This document shows, piece after piece, positions 8,170 to 16,663 of a stretch of 64,000 bases of DNA (the first letter of the stretch is position 1; the number at the start of each line of letters is the position of its first letter). The stretch lies in NCBI RefSeq assembly GCF_934636665.1, contig NZ_CAKUAT010000003.1, positions 62,001 through 126,000 of the forward strand, read 5' to 3'. A model generated the notes under the pieces. It saw nothing but the letters and a program-made list of their open reading frames with translations, did not search any database and was not told where the DNA came from. The stretch comes from an uncultured Senegalimassilia sp. (lineage in GTDB: Bacteria > Actinomycetota > Coriobacteriia > Coriobacteriales > Eggerthellaceae). Both the position numbers and the translations under genes were made by a program.

Positions 8170-9513
8170 ATGGCAAAGAAGAACATCCCGTACGACCAGA
8201 AGTACTACGATCCGGAAATCGAGTGCATGCCGCGCCCCGAGCTTGAGCAGCTGCAGCTCGAGCGCCTGCAGACCATGGTGCAGTACGCCTACGACAACAC
8301 CGTCTACTACAAGCGCAGCTTCGACGCCGCCGGCGTGAAGCCCTCCGACATCAAAACGCTCGACGACCTGGCGAAGTTCCCCTTCATCAACAAGCAGACC
8401 GAGCGCGACACCCAGCACGTGGGCAGCTTCTTCGGCGAGCTGTGCAGCGTGCCCGAGGAGGACGTCGTGTTCATGGCCACCTCCTCCGGCTCCACCGGCG
8501 TGCCCACGGTCAGCCCCTTCACGCAGGAGGACTTCGACCTGTGGCAGGACACCGAGGCCCGACTGTTCTGGCAGGCCGGCATGCGCCCCAACGACCGTTA
8601 CGTCCACGGCCTGAACTTCGCCCTGTACGTCGGCGGCCCCGACGTCATCGGCGCGCAGCGCCTGGGCGCGCTTGCCATCTGGGCCGGCGCCATCCCCTCC
8701 GACCGCCTGATCTTCGTGCTGAAGCAGTACCAGCCCACCATCATCTGGACCAGCCCCTCCTACGCCTGGACCCTGGGCCAGAAGATCAAGGAGAAGGGCC
8801 TCGACCCGCGCAACGACTTCAGCATCCGCACCATCATCGTCGCAGGTGAGCCGGGCGGTTCCATCGAATCCACCCGCGAGAGCATCGAGGAGCTGTGGGG
8901 CGCCAACGTGGTCGACTTCTTCGGCCTGTCCGACATCTACGGCGCCTGCGCGGCCATGTGCGAGGCGAAGGACGGCCTGCACATCGTGGAGGACCAGATC
9001 CTCGTCGAAACCGTCGACCCGGTCACCGGCGAGGTGCTCGAGCCCGGCAGCACCGGCGAGCTGACCTACACCACGCTCATGAAGAAGGCCCGCCCGATGA
9101 TCCGCTTCCGCACCGGCGACATCGGCTACGTTTCCACGGAGAAGTGCAGCTGCGGCCGCACCCACGCCCGCATCCACGTGACCGGCCGCAAGGACGAGAT
9201 GTTCATCGTGGGCGCCGTGAACGTGTTCCCCTCCGACGTCGAGTACGTCGTACGCAAGGAGCCGGGCTTGACCGGCGAGTACTCCATCCGCGTCTACGAC
9301 GAGAACTTCACCACCCGCTACGAGGTGTCCGTCGAGCGCGCCCTGGGCAGCGACGAGCCTTACGACCAGGTGTCCAAGCGCGTCGAGGCAGCGCTGAAGG
9401 CCCACACGGGCGTGCGTCCGGCAAAGGTCATCGTGTTCGACGCCGACAAGCTGGGCACCTCCAGCGAGCACAAGGCCAAGCGTTTCATCGACGAGCGCGA
9501 AAGCGCCAAGTAA
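8170..9513 (+). CDS. Phenylacetate--CoA ligase family protein (aryl-CoA ligase)
   Basis: AMP-forming ligase of 447 residues, the PaaK length, that would activate an aryl or alkyl carboxylate to its CoA thioester with ATP. Motifs seen: the P-loop-like SSGSTGVPTVSPFT near residue 110, FFGLSDIYGACAAMCEA near 250, the adenylate-binding YTTLMKKARPMIRFRTGDIG near 300, then CSCGRTHARIHVTGRKDEM and a PaaK C-terminal domain. AAGGAG precedes the ATG at 8170; an upstream in-frame start has no support. A gene for a LysR-type ligand-binding domain follows. Nearby 2-oxoacid:ferredoxin oxidoreductase genes suggest anaerobic aromatic or amino acid-derived acid metabolism. Phenylacetate itself is a family-based guess. 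Confidence 0.88.
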   Translation: MAKKNIPYDQKYYDPEIECMPRPELEQLQLERLQTMVQYAYDNTVYYKRSFDAAGVKPSDIKTLDDLAKFPFINKQTERDTQHVGSFFGELCSVPEEDVVFMATSSGSTGVPTVSPFTQEDFDLWQDTEARLFWQAGMRPNDRYVHGLNFALYVGGPDVIGAQRLGALAIWAGAIPSDRLIFVLKQYQPTIIWTSPSYAWTLGQKIKEKGLDPRNDFSIRTIIVAGEPGGSIESTRESIEELWGANVVDFFGLSDIYGACAAMCEAKDGLHIVEDQILVETVDPVTGEVLEPGSTGELTYTTLMKKARPMIRFRTGDIGYVSTEKCSCGRTHARIHVTGRKDEMFIVGAVNVFPSDVEYVVRKEPGLTGEYSIRVYDENFTTRYEVSVERALGSDEPYDQVSKRVEAALKAHTGVRPAKVIVFDADKLGTSSEHKAKRFIDERESAK

Positions 9514-9599
9514 GCGGCGGCGCAAAACTCCCTGGTTTACATCGGCCGCTTCCTGCGAGGGGTTTTGCGAGAAGCGGCATTCAGCGAAAGGATCTTCCC

Positions 9600-10253
9600 A
9601 TGGCATACGATTTCTCCGTTTCCGGACAGCATTACCTGTTCAATGTCCAGACGTTTGCGCACACGGTGCTGGCGCTCGGCGGCGACTCCTACAACTACGC
9701 GTTCCGCGACCGCACCACGCAGGGCGTCATCGACGACGTGGCGTCGGGCGAAAGCGAGCTGGGCGTGGTGTTCGAGACCTCCGCGACCGCCGCGGAGCTT
9801 GACGCCGCCTTCGACGCCGCCGGCCTTGAGTTCGTGCAGCTGGTCGAGTCGGCCCCGCGCGTGGCGCTGCCGGCCAGCCACCCGCTGGTCAACGCGTCCA
9901 GCCTGACGCTCGAGCAGCTTGCCGATTACCCCTACATCTACTTCGACCAGGGCAAAGACGCTCCGGCCGCCTTCTTCGAGGAGGCGCTGGGCGACCAGCC
10001 GCGCGCCAAGTCCATCGCCACCACCGACCGCGCCAGCCTCTCCGAGCTGATCGTGGCGCTCAACGGCTACACGGTCACCTCCGGCATCCTGGTGGGCATC
10101 TCCGACGGCGCTCAGCTGCGCACGGTGCCGCTCGACGCGGACGTCACGCTGCGCCTGGGCTACCTGAAGAAGAAGGGCGCGCAGCTCGACGGCACCGCGG
10201 CGCGCTTCGTGGCAACGCTCGAGAAGAATCTGGAGCGCTACGCGAAGTTCTAG
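9600..10253 (+). CDS. Orphan LysR-type substrate-binding domain protein
   Basis: Protein of 217 residues that matches the effector-binding half of LysR regulators but has no N-terminal winged HTH. Visible features are the first subdomain strand FNVQTFAHTVLALGGDSYNYAF, the region SGESELGVVFETSATAAELD, then VALPASHPLVNASSLTLEQLADYPYIYF, which is the LysR substrate-domain signature, and a second subdomain returning to LRLGYLKKKGAQLDG. AAAGGA precedes the ATG, and no HTH-like sequence exists upstream in any frame. It has no signal peptide, so it should be cytoplasmic. It sits 86 bp behind the aryl-CoA ligase and before a terminator. It may bind the pathway's ligand or pair with a full-length LysR protein; both are inference. 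Confidence 0.8.
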   Translation: MAYDFSVSGQHYLFNVQTFAHTVLALGGDSYNYAFRDRTTQGVIDDVASGESELGVVFETSATAAELDAAFDAAGLEFVQLVESAPRVALPASHPLVNASSLTLEQLADYPYIYFDQGKDAPAAFFEEALGDQPRAKSIATTDRASLSELIVALNGYTVTSGILVGISDGAQLRTVPLDADVTLRLGYLKKKGAQLDGTAARFVATLEKNLERYAKF

Positions 10254-10278
10254 GAAACGCGGTTTTTGCGACCTTGGA

Positions 10279-10304
10279 GGGGACGAGCGTGCTCGTCCCC
10301 TTTT
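10279..10304 (+). terminator. Intrinsic terminator after the ligase/LysR-domain pair
   Basis: GGGGACGAGC and GCTCGTCCCC flank a 2-base loop and are followed by TTTT. It lies 25 bp after the stop of the LysR-domain gene, so the oxidoreductase genes downstream probably have their own promoter. Confidence 0.85.
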
Positions 10305-10399
10305 CGGCGTTTTGCGGGCCGACGCCGGGCCCGCCGAATGCAGGGCAAAAACCCTGGCGTATGATGGAACGGCGTATCCAAGACGGGAAAAGGTTTCAC

Positions 10400-11353
10400 A
10401 TGATAGAAGTGCTTTGGCATGGCCGCGGCGGGCAGGGGGCCTTCACCGCCGCTCGGCTTCTGGGCGCGGCGGCGTCGCTTGACGGCAAGCGGCACGCGCT
10501 GGCGTTCCCCTCGTTCGGCCCCGAGCGACGCGGCGCTCCCATGCGCGCGTTCACCAAGATCGATACGGTGCAAATCGGTGACCGAAGTGCCGTTTCAAAG
10601 GCGGATTTCGTGATCTACCTGGACGGAACGCTGCTGGCGCCCGGCTGGGAGCGCGAGCTGAAGCCGGGCGGCATCTGCCTGGTGAACACCGCCGAGGCGC
10701 TGGGCGACCCGCGCCTGCTGGCCATCGACGCGGACGGTCTGGCAACCGAGCTTCTGGGCCGACCCATCCCCAACACGGTGTTTTTGGGCGCGCTGGCGCA
10801 ACTTGCCGATTGCGTGGACCGCGAGAGCGTGGAAGAGGCCATCCGCCAGTACATGCCCGCGAAGCTGCACAAGGGCAACATCAAGGTGGTCGAGCGCGCC
10901 ATCGCGCTGGTTCAACAGGCAGAGGTTGCCGGGCATGTGGAAGCTGCTGGCGCGGACGAATCCGCAGTTCATCCTGGCGAAGCGGTAGAGACGGTAACCG
11001 GTGTGCACCGGTCGGCGCATTCTTCGGCAGCGCATATGCCGCAGCTGTTCGCCACCATTCCCGAGCCTTCCGCCTATGCCGACACCACTTGCTACACGGC
11101 GGGTTACCTGACGCAGGTCAACGCAGGCTGGCGCAACGTGCGCCCTGTGCTCGACGTGGACGCGTGCACAGGCTGTCTGCAGTGCTACCTGTACTGCCCG
11201 GACGGTGCCATCTTCAAGGTTGCCGGCCAGAACAAGGCGGGTGTTTCGGTGGATATCGACCTTGATTTCTGCAAAGGCTGTGGGGTTTGCGCCGCCGCCT
11301 GCAAGTTCGACGCGCTTTCCATGGCGCCCGAAGCGAACGCGAAGGAGGCGTGA
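10400..11353 (+). CDS. 2-oxoacid:ferredoxin oxidoreductase, fused gamma and delta subunits
   Basis: Protein of 317 residues. Residues 1-175 are the gamma subunit (opening MIEVLWHGRGGQGAFTAARL, with GPERRGAPMRAF), which binds CoA-side elements of the complex. Residues 176-230 are an Ala/Glu-rich linker. The C-terminus is a delta-type ferredoxin with two [4Fe-4S] motifs, CTGCLQCYLYCP (Cys 256, 259, 262, 266) and CKGCGVCAAACK (Cys 291, 294, 297, 301). AAAAGG lies before the ATG. In many anaerobes gamma and delta are separate genes; here they are fused. Its stop overlaps the start of the alpha gene (TGATG). The complex would oxidatively decarboxylate a 2-oxoacid to acyl-CoA and reduce ferredoxin. 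Substrate (pyruvate, branched-chain or aryl) is undetermined. Confidence 0.88.
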   Translation: MIEVLWHGRGGQGAFTAARLLGAAASLDGKRHALAFPSFGPERRGAPMRAFTKIDTVQIGDRSAVSKADFVIYLDGTLLAPGWERELKPGGICLVNTAEALGDPRLLAIDADGLATELLGRPIPNTVFLGALAQLADCVDRESVEEAIRQYMPAKLHKGNIKVVERAIALVQQAEVAGHVEAAGADESAVHPGEAVETVTGVHRSAHSSAAHMPQLFATIPEPSAYADTTCYTAGYLTQVNAGWRNVRPVLDVDACTGCLQCYLYCPDGAIFKVAGQNKAGVSVDIDLDFCKGCGVCAAACKFDALSMAPEANAKEA

Positions 11354-12669
11354 TGCGCATGAAGCGTTTTCTATCCGGTGACGAGGCGTTCGCCGAGGGC
11401 GTGCGCCTGGCGCGGCCGCAGGTGATCTCGGCCTACCCCATCACGCCGCAGACCGTCGTGGTCGAGCGCCTCTCCGAGATGGTCGAGGAAGGCCAGCTGG
11501 CGGCCGAGTACGTGCACGTCGAAAGCGAGCATTCGGCCCTGTCGTGCGCCATCGGCGCGTCGGCCACGGGCGCGCGCACGTTCACGGCGACGTCGAGCCA
11601 GGGCTTGCTCTACATGGCAGAATGCCTGACCTATGCTGCAGGCGGCCGCTTCCCCATCGTCATGATGAACGCGAACCGCGCGACCGCGCTGCCGTGGAAT
11701 ATCTACGGCGACCAACGCGACAGCCTAGCGCTTCTGGACCACGGCTGGGTGCAGGCATACGCGCAGGACAACCAGGAGGCGCTCGACCTGGCGCTCATGG
11801 CCTATGCCGTAGCCGAGGACCCTGAGGTCCGCACGCCGTTCATGGTGAACTTGGACGGTTTTGCGCTCACGCATACCTACGAAAGCGTGGATATTCCCGA
11901 CCAGGAGCAAGCCGACGCGTTCCTGCCGCCCTACGACGGCGCAGGCAACCGCTTCGACTTCGCAAACCCCGTCAACATCGGCTACTCGGCGGGCCCGGAG
12001 TTCAACCGCTACTTCAAGCGCTCGGCTCACGAGGGCATGCTGGCCGCCGCCGACGCCGTGGAGCGCGTCGAAGCGCGCTTCGCCGAGGTGTTCGGCAGGA
12101 GCTATCCGGGCCTGATCGAGGCCGTGAACTGCGACAATGCCGAAATCGTGCTGGTCACGCTGGGCTCCATCGCCGGCCTGGCGCGCGAGCGCGTGGCGAA
12201 GCTGCGCGCGCAGGGCGTGAAAGCGGGCCTGGTGCGCATCCGGTACATGCGCCCGTTCCCCGCGCGGCAGATCGTGGAGGCGCTGGCGAACGCGACAGCC
12301 GTCGGCGTGCTGGAGAAGGACGTCAGCTTCGGCGCGGAAGGCACGGTCATGACCAACGTGTGCTCCGCACTGCAGCAGGCGGGCAACGCCGTGCCGGTGG
12401 TGAACTTCGTGGGCGGCCTTGGCGGCGACGATATCACGCAGGCCCAGATGAGGGGCATGTTCGAAGTGCTGGAGCAGATCGCCGCCGGGCGCATCGCGCC
12501 AGAGGATTGCCCGCGCGTGGGCTTTTTGGGCGTCGACTCCGTTGCCGACGAGTTCGGCAACCCGTGCTGCGAAGGTTGCGGCGACGCCGGGGCCGTTGCC
12601 ATTGCCGGCGGCGACTCTGAAGGCGCGCGCGACGGCGCGTGCGCAACCGATGCGGAAGGAGGCCGATAG
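11353..12669 (+). CDS. 2-oxoacid:ferredoxin oxidoreductase, alpha subunit
   Basis: Protein of 438 residues containing the pyrimidine-binding half of the thiamine diphosphate fold: VISAYPITPQTVVVERLSE at the start, then VHVESEHSALSCAIGASATGARTFTATSSQGLLYM, and domain II with LVTLGSIAGLARERV. GGAGG precedes the ATG that overlaps the gamma-delta stop. The last 35 residues are unusual, reading NPCCEGCGDAGAV and then a Gly/Asp/Ala-rich tail with a further Cys, and go beyond the usual alpha-subunit end. Whether these cysteines bind metal is unknown. It is the middle gene of a tight three-gene operon. Confidence 0.9.
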   Translation: MRMKRFLSGDEAFAEGVRLARPQVISAYPITPQTVVVERLSEMVEEGQLAAEYVHVESEHSALSCAIGASATGARTFTATSSQGLLYMAECLTYAAGGRFPIVMMNANRATALPWNIYGDQRDSLALLDHGWVQAYAQDNQEALDLALMAYAVAEDPEVRTPFMVNLDGFALTHTYESVDIPDQEQADAFLPPYDGAGNRFDFANPVNIGYSAGPEFNRYFKRSAHEGMLAAADAVERVEARFAEVFGRSYPGLIEAVNCDNAEIVLVTLGSIAGLARERVAKLRAQGVKAGLVRIRYMRPFPARQIVEALANATAVGVLEKDVSFGAEGTVMTNVCSALQQAGNAVPVVNFVGGLGGDDITQAQMRGMFEVLEQIAAGRIAPEDCPRVGFLGVDSVADEFGNPCCEGCGDAGAVAIAGGDSEGARDGACATDAEGGR

Positions 12670-12671
12670 CC

Positions 12672-13592
12672 ATGGCTTTGAACGCGAAGACCCTGCCCGA
12701 TGACGAGTTCTTCTTCGGGCACAAGGCTTGCGCCGGCTGCGGCGGCTCGCTTGCCGTTCGCGCGGCGCTCAAGGTGCTCGGCCCGAACGCGGTGGCGGCG
12801 CTGCCGGCGGGCTGCATGAGCGCCGTGGGATTCAACTTCCCGCAGCTTTCGTTCGCCAACAACGCGATGATCACGCCTTTTGCGGCGACGGCAAGCGTGC
12901 TCACCGGTATCGAAGCAGGTTTGCGGGCGCAGGGCATCAAGCCCGACGACTGCACCGTGGTGGGTTTCGCCGGCGACGGCGGCACCGCCGACATCGGCCT
13001 GCAGGCGCTCTCGGGCGCCATCGACCGCAACGACGACGTGCTCTACATCTGCTACGACAACGAGGCGTACATGAACACGGGCATCCAGAAGAGCTCGCTG
13101 ACGCCCTTCGGCGCGAAGACCACCACCACGCCGGCCGGGCGCAACGCGCACGGGTGCCTGACGCAGAAGAAGAACGTGTTCGAGATCGTGGCCGCGCACG
13201 GCATCCCCTATGCGGCCACGGCCAGCGTGGGGTATCTGCCCGACTTCCTGCGCAAGCTGGAACGCGCCCGCGACATCCGCGGCACGCGCTTCATCCACGT
13301 GATCGCGCCCTGCCCGACCGGCTGGGGCTGCCCCGAGGCCGATATGGTGGACGTGGCGCGCGACATCGTGGATTGCGGCCTGTGGTACCTGGCCGAGTAC
13401 GAAGGACCCCAGCTCAGCGGCGTGCCGGGCGGGCAGTTCAAGCTCAGCAGGAACCCGCGTGAGTTCGCCAGCGTTGAGGCATATCTGCGACGTCAAGGCA
13501 GGTTCCGTGCGCTCACCGACGACGAGATTGCCCAGGTGGAAGCTGGCCGTGACGCGAAATGGGAGCAAATCCGCCGCGACTGGACGGCGTAA
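12672..13592 (+). CDS. 2-oxoacid:ferredoxin oxidoreductase, beta subunit (TPP-binding)
   Basis: Protein of 306 residues that binds thiamine diphosphate and Mg2+. The TPP motif reads GFAGDGGTADIGLQAL near residue 100 with the metal-binding tail CYDNEAYMNTG near 120. The N-terminus CAGCGG (Cys 18 and 21) with Cys 46 and a late Cys (DIVDCGLW) would hold the proximal [4Fe-4S] cluster, as in pyruvate and 2-ketoisovalerate oxidoreductases. AGGAGG lies before the ATG, 2 bp after the alpha stop. Length and motifs match separate beta subunits of four-subunit-type enzymes, so the complex seems complete. Confidence 0.9.
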   Translation: MALNAKTLPDDEFFFGHKACAGCGGSLAVRAALKVLGPNAVAALPAGCMSAVGFNFPQLSFANNAMITPFAATASVLTGIEAGLRAQGIKPDDCTVVGFAGDGGTADIGLQALSGAIDRNDDVLYICYDNEAYMNTGIQKSSLTPFGAKTTTTPAGRNAHGCLTQKKNVFEIVAAHGIPYAATASVGYLPDFLRKLERARDIRGTRFIHVIAPCPTGWGCPEADMVDVARDIVDCGLWYLAEYEGPQLSGVPGGQFKLSRNPREFASVEAYLRRQGRFRALTDDEIAQVEAGRDAKWEQIRRDWTA

Positions 13593-13824
13593 GGCGGGGA
13601 TGCGCGACGAAGCGACGGCTGAGATTCGCGAATAAGTTACCGCCATAGGGCCATCCTCTCGGCGGTATCTCTTTCGCCCGCAAAAAACGCCTCGCCACCG
13701 CCCAGCGGGCGATTTGCTCGCCCGTAAACCCCAACAGAAACGGAAACCGGCGCTCAAGGGCGCCGGTTTCGTATGGGGGGATGCCGCCAAGGGGAGATGC
13801 GACATCGGATATGTTGCGTAGCGC
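13593..13824. terminator. Hairpins between convergent porB-like and usp genes
   Basis: Three inverted repeats are visible: TACCGCC/GGCGGTA (13638-13667), CGGGCGA/TCGCCCG (13706-13724), and the strongest, AAACCGGCGC/GCGCCGGTTT with a 6-base loop (13744-13769). The last has A and T residues at both foot ends and probably acts as a bidirectional terminator. No gene is seen in the interval. Confidence 0.65.
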
Positions 13825-14682
13825 TTATGCCTGAGGGACGATGATGGTCGGCACCTTCAGGTTCAAAAGCACGCTGTGCGTGACGCTCCCGAACAGCGTG
13901 CGACCCAGCGCATTGCGCGAGTTGGTGCCCATGACCAGCATGGATGCTTCCTTACCGGCTTCGATAAGGGCACGGGAGGGCGAGGAATCCTCAACAGTGC
14001 GGCCCGTGGCCTGCAGCGCCGGGTACTCGAAGGCAAGTCGGCCGAGCTGGCGGTCAAGCTCGATCTGACGCTGCTCGCCGACGGTGGCGAGGCCGCCGCC
14101 CATGGATTCCGCGGTGCGCTCAAGCCATGCGGGAACGCCCCAGGCGCTGATCAGCTCAAGCGGCTGCTGCGTGGCCACGGCCGCGCGTGCGGCGAAGTCG
14201 ATGGCGCGGGCGCTGATCGCCTCGTCGGGGCCGACGCCCACGACGACCCCGGTACCCTGCTGCTTCGCATCCCAATCCGCGGGCACCACGACGGTGGGGA
14301 CGCTGGTGGACACGGAAACGCGCAGGCCCTTCGCGCCGCCGATGGTTTCGCCGATGGTGTGGCCGTGGTGGCTGCCCAACACGATCAGGTCGTGCATGGC
14401 CGCGGAATCGGCGAGCACGCCGACGATGTCGCCGACGGAGACGCTTGCCTGGATGCGCATGTCGGGATAGCTTTCCAAGGCTGCTTGGCGCTTCTTCTCG
14501 AGCGCGGCGGTCACGGTTTCGGTGATGGTTTCGACGCCTACTCCGGCTTTGTTGGCGATCGCTTCATCGATGACCGCCAGCATGTGGACGTCGTAGCCGA
14601 CCACGCGAGCGAATCGCACCGCCCAATCAAGGGCGCGACGCCCGCGATCGCTGCCGTCAATGCCTACCAAAATGCTTCCCAT
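13825..14682 (-). CDS. Universal stress protein with two Usp domains
   Basis: Cytoplasmic protein of 285 residues made of two UspA-type domains. Domain 1 (1-135) opens MGSILVGIDGSDRGRRALDWA and ends with LIVLGSHHGHTIGETIGGAKGLRVS, the G-2x-G-9x-G(S) ATP-binding signature. Domain 2 (about 145-285) has MLVMGTNSRNALGRTLFGSVTHSVL and the closing strand VPTIIVP. Tandem Usp proteins are common in actinobacteria and act in stress or dormancy. The start has TAGGAG nearby. The next genes upstream on this strand are the PiT pair, 80 bp away. Partners are unknown. Confidence 0.9.
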   Translation of the reverse strand: MGSILVGIDGSDRGRRALDWAVRFARVVGYDVHMLAVIDEAIANKAGVGVETITETVTAALEKKRQAALESYPDMRIQASVSVGDIVGVLADSAAMHDLIVLGSHHGHTIGETIGGAKGLRVSVSTSVPTVVVPADWDAKQQGTGVVVGVGPDEAISARAIDFAARAAVATQQPLELISAWGVPAWLERTAESMGGGLATVGEQRQIELDRQLGRLAFEYPALQATGRTVEDSSPSRALIEAGKEASMLVMGTNSRNALGRTLFGSVTHSVLLNLKVPTIIVPQA

Positions 14683-14763
14683 TGCAACTCCTAACGAAGT
14701 GATCGCATTCGGATATCGGTCACAAAATGATACCCGCCAAAAGCACCTATCCGCAATCGTTGA

Positions 14764-14994
14764 TTAGTGGAACATGGGAATCATGAGCCAAAGGGCGAAT
14801 AGGACGATCGAGACGCAAGCGGTGAAGCAGATAACGGAGACTACACGGTGCATCAGATGAGCGTTGCCTTGAGCATCCACCGAGCCGTCTGCCCACATGC
14901 GCAAACCCCAGGCATACAAGACGCTGATAAGGCTTGCAACGCAAACCGCGGTGAATAGAACGGTAGCAAAGCTAATGATTTCAGTCGTGATCAT
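14764..14994 (-). CDS. Small two-helix membrane protein downstream of PiT
   Basis: Protein of 76 residues with two hydrophobic segments (ISFATVLFTAVCVASLISVLY and VVSVICFTACVSIVLFALWL) joined by a short loop containing WADGSVDAQGNAH. I do not recognise the family. AAAGGT precedes the ATG, which lies 12 bp after the PiT stop codon, so it is almost surely cotranscribed with the phosphate transporter. It may be an accessory or regulatory subunit of PiT, standing where a PhoU-like PitA-accessory gene often lies, but it has no PhoU similarity. Confidence 0.7.
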   Translation of the reverse strand: MITTEIISFATVLFTAVCVASLISVLYAWGLRMWADGSVDAQGNAHLMHRVVSVICFTACVSIVLFALWLMIPMFH

Positions 14995-15006
14995 GTTCTA
15001 CCTTTC

Positions 15007-16176
15007 TTACGCAGCCTGAGCTTGGGGCTGGACCGTGCGAGCCTTCTCGGCGTTGATGTTCACCTTATGGCTATCGTTGACGTTGCCGCTGTTGACCGGA
15101 TTGCGCTTGGAAAGGCGGAAGATGATCAGCGCGGCGCACACAGCGATGGCAACCGTTGCCACGGTCCCCCAGACGCCGGTTTTCGCAAGCGCACAAGCAA
15201 GGGCGCCAACGATGCCCGCCGCGGGGAAGGTGACCAGCCAGGCGATCAGCATACGGCCAGCAACGCCCCAGTTGACCGGATTGCCCTTCTTGCCAAGACC
15301 GGTGCCGATGATGGAACCAGAGCAAACCTGCGTGGTGGAAAGCGCGAAGCCAAGGTGGGACGACACCAGGATAGTGGTTGCGCTTGCAGCCTCGGCGGCG
15401 AAGCCCTGCGGGGTGCTGATCTCGGTCAGGCCCTTGCCCAGCGTGCGGATGACGCGCCAACCGCCCATGTACGTGCCGGCGGCGATGGCAAGGCCGCAGA
15501 CGGCGACAACCCAAAGCTCGGGACCGGAACCGGAAGGCTGAAGGCCCACGGCAATAAGCGTCAGCGTGATAATGCCCATGGTTTTCTGGGCGTCGTTAGT
15601 GCCGTGCGAAAGAGCCACCAAGCAAGCGGTGACGGTCTGACCGTGACGGAAGCCGGACTCGACCTGTTTCTCGCTCATGTGCTTAACCACGGCGAAGATG
15701 ATCTTGACCGCGCAGAAGGCCGCCAAACCGGCAACGACGGGAGACACCAGAGCAGGGACAAGGATCTTGGTGATCACGGCAGTGAAGTTCACGCCCTCAA
15801 CGCCCGCGCCGATGATGACGGCGCCGACCAGACCGCCGAACAACGCATGGCTGCTCGAGGAAGGAAGGCCTACCAGCCAGGTGAGCAGGTTCCAAATGAT
15901 GGCACCGATCAAGCCCGCCAAGATGAACTCAGGCGCGATGGTGACAACTTGCTCGTTGATCAAACCACCGGAGATGGTCTTTGCGACCTCCACAGACAGA
16001 AACGCGCCGACGAGGTTCAGCGTACCTGCGGCGATAACAGCGGTTCTGGGCTTGAGCGCGCCCGTAGCGATGGACGTGGCCATTGCATTGGCCGTATCGT
16101 GGAAACCGTTCGTGAAGTCAAACGTCAAAGCGGTGACGATCACCAAGCCGACGATTACCAGCGTTGCCGGATCCAT
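15007..16176 (-). CDS. PiT-family inorganic phosphate transporter
   Basis: Polytopic membrane protein of 389 residues that would import phosphate (as metal-phosphate) with protons or sodium. The two PiT signature repeats are clear: FDFTNGFHDTANAMATSIATGAL near residue 20 and LVALSHGTNDAQKTMGIITL near 190. The motif LPSSSSHALFGG is also family-typical. The start follows AAGGGAGAACGAAAG. The small membrane protein gene follows 12 bp downstream. About 250 bp of apparent leader precede the box array upstream, where a promoter could lie. Confidence 0.93.
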   Translation of the reverse strand: MDPATLVIVGLVIVTALTFDFTNGFHDTANAMATSIATGALKPRTAVIAAGTLNLVGAFLSVEVAKTISGGLINEQVVTIAPEFILAGLIGAIIWNLLTWLVGLPSSSSHALFGGLVGAVIIGAGVEGVNFTAVITKILVPALVSPVVAGLAAFCAVKIIFAVVKHMSEKQVESGFRHGQTVTACLVALSHGTNDAQKTMGIITLTLIAVGLQPSGSGPELWVVAVCGLAIAAGTYMGGWRVIRTLGKGLTEISTPQGFAAEAASATTILVSSHLGFALSTTQVCSGSIIGTGLGKKGNPVNWGVAGRMLIAWLVTFPAAGIVGALACALAKTGVWGTVATVAIAVCAALIIFRLSKRNPVNSGNVNDSHKVNINAEKARTVQPQAQAA

Positions 16177-16426
16177 TACTTTCGTTCTCCCTTCGAAAAC
16201 CTCATTGCGTCGTTAGAACATCGAGCGTTCGAGTGGCTCTACCCCATATGAGAGCTTGTCGGTCTCGAACGCGTTACTGCGACGTTTCAAGGGCGCAGCA
16301 CACCCTCGGCATGCAGAGAGAAAGTCTAGGGGCGATATGTAAAGCGACTGTAAGGCCGACTTCAGATGAGGGTAATGCTTTTAAGGAAACGGGGAGAAGA
16401 GGCGAACAGACCGTTAACCGGAGAAA
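16177..16426. other. PiT upstream region
   Basis: About 250 bp between the PiT start and the GTTCA/TGAAC box array. No gene or clear structured RNA is seen. Base composition shifts from GC-rich to AT-rich after about 16330. Confidence 0.4.
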
Positions 16427-16651
16427 GTTCATTCTTGAACTTCAGGAGCTTTATGAAATTGAACACATAGCTACACGAACGTGCTACACTGCAAGAAATT
16501 GAACCTATGAACTCTGAACTTAATATTACCATTAACGACAGTTCATAGTTTAATTTATAGGTTCATGAATTGAATTGTTCATGCTTTGGCTCAATTTTTA
16601 GTTCAATTCTATGTTGAACTGAACTATGAACCTATAGTTTGAACTTTGAAC
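16427..16651 (+). promoter_or_regulatory. Dense array of GTTCA/TGAAC boxes upstream of the HTH-AlaA gene
   Basis: In 225 bp there are about 16 copies of TGAAC or its complement GTTCA. Positions: 16427, 16436, 16460, 16500, 16508, 16515, 16541, 16561, 16577, 16601, 16615, 16620, 16627, 16640 and 16647, plus near-matches. Larger mirrored words occur: TGAACCTAT at 16500 and 16627 against ATAGGTTCA at 16557, and GTTCATAGTT at 16541 against AACTATGAAC at 16622. About eight more boxes lie inside the coding region for the linker (16903-16979). The downstream gene starts with an XRE-type HTH, so autoregulation through these boxes is the simplest reading. This is inferred, not shown. Confidence 0.6.
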
Positions 16652-16663
16652 GAAAGGAACGGT

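Noticed and set aside
13825..14682. Link between Usp and the oxidoreductase operon
   Set aside because: They converge on hairpins and show no shared regulation.
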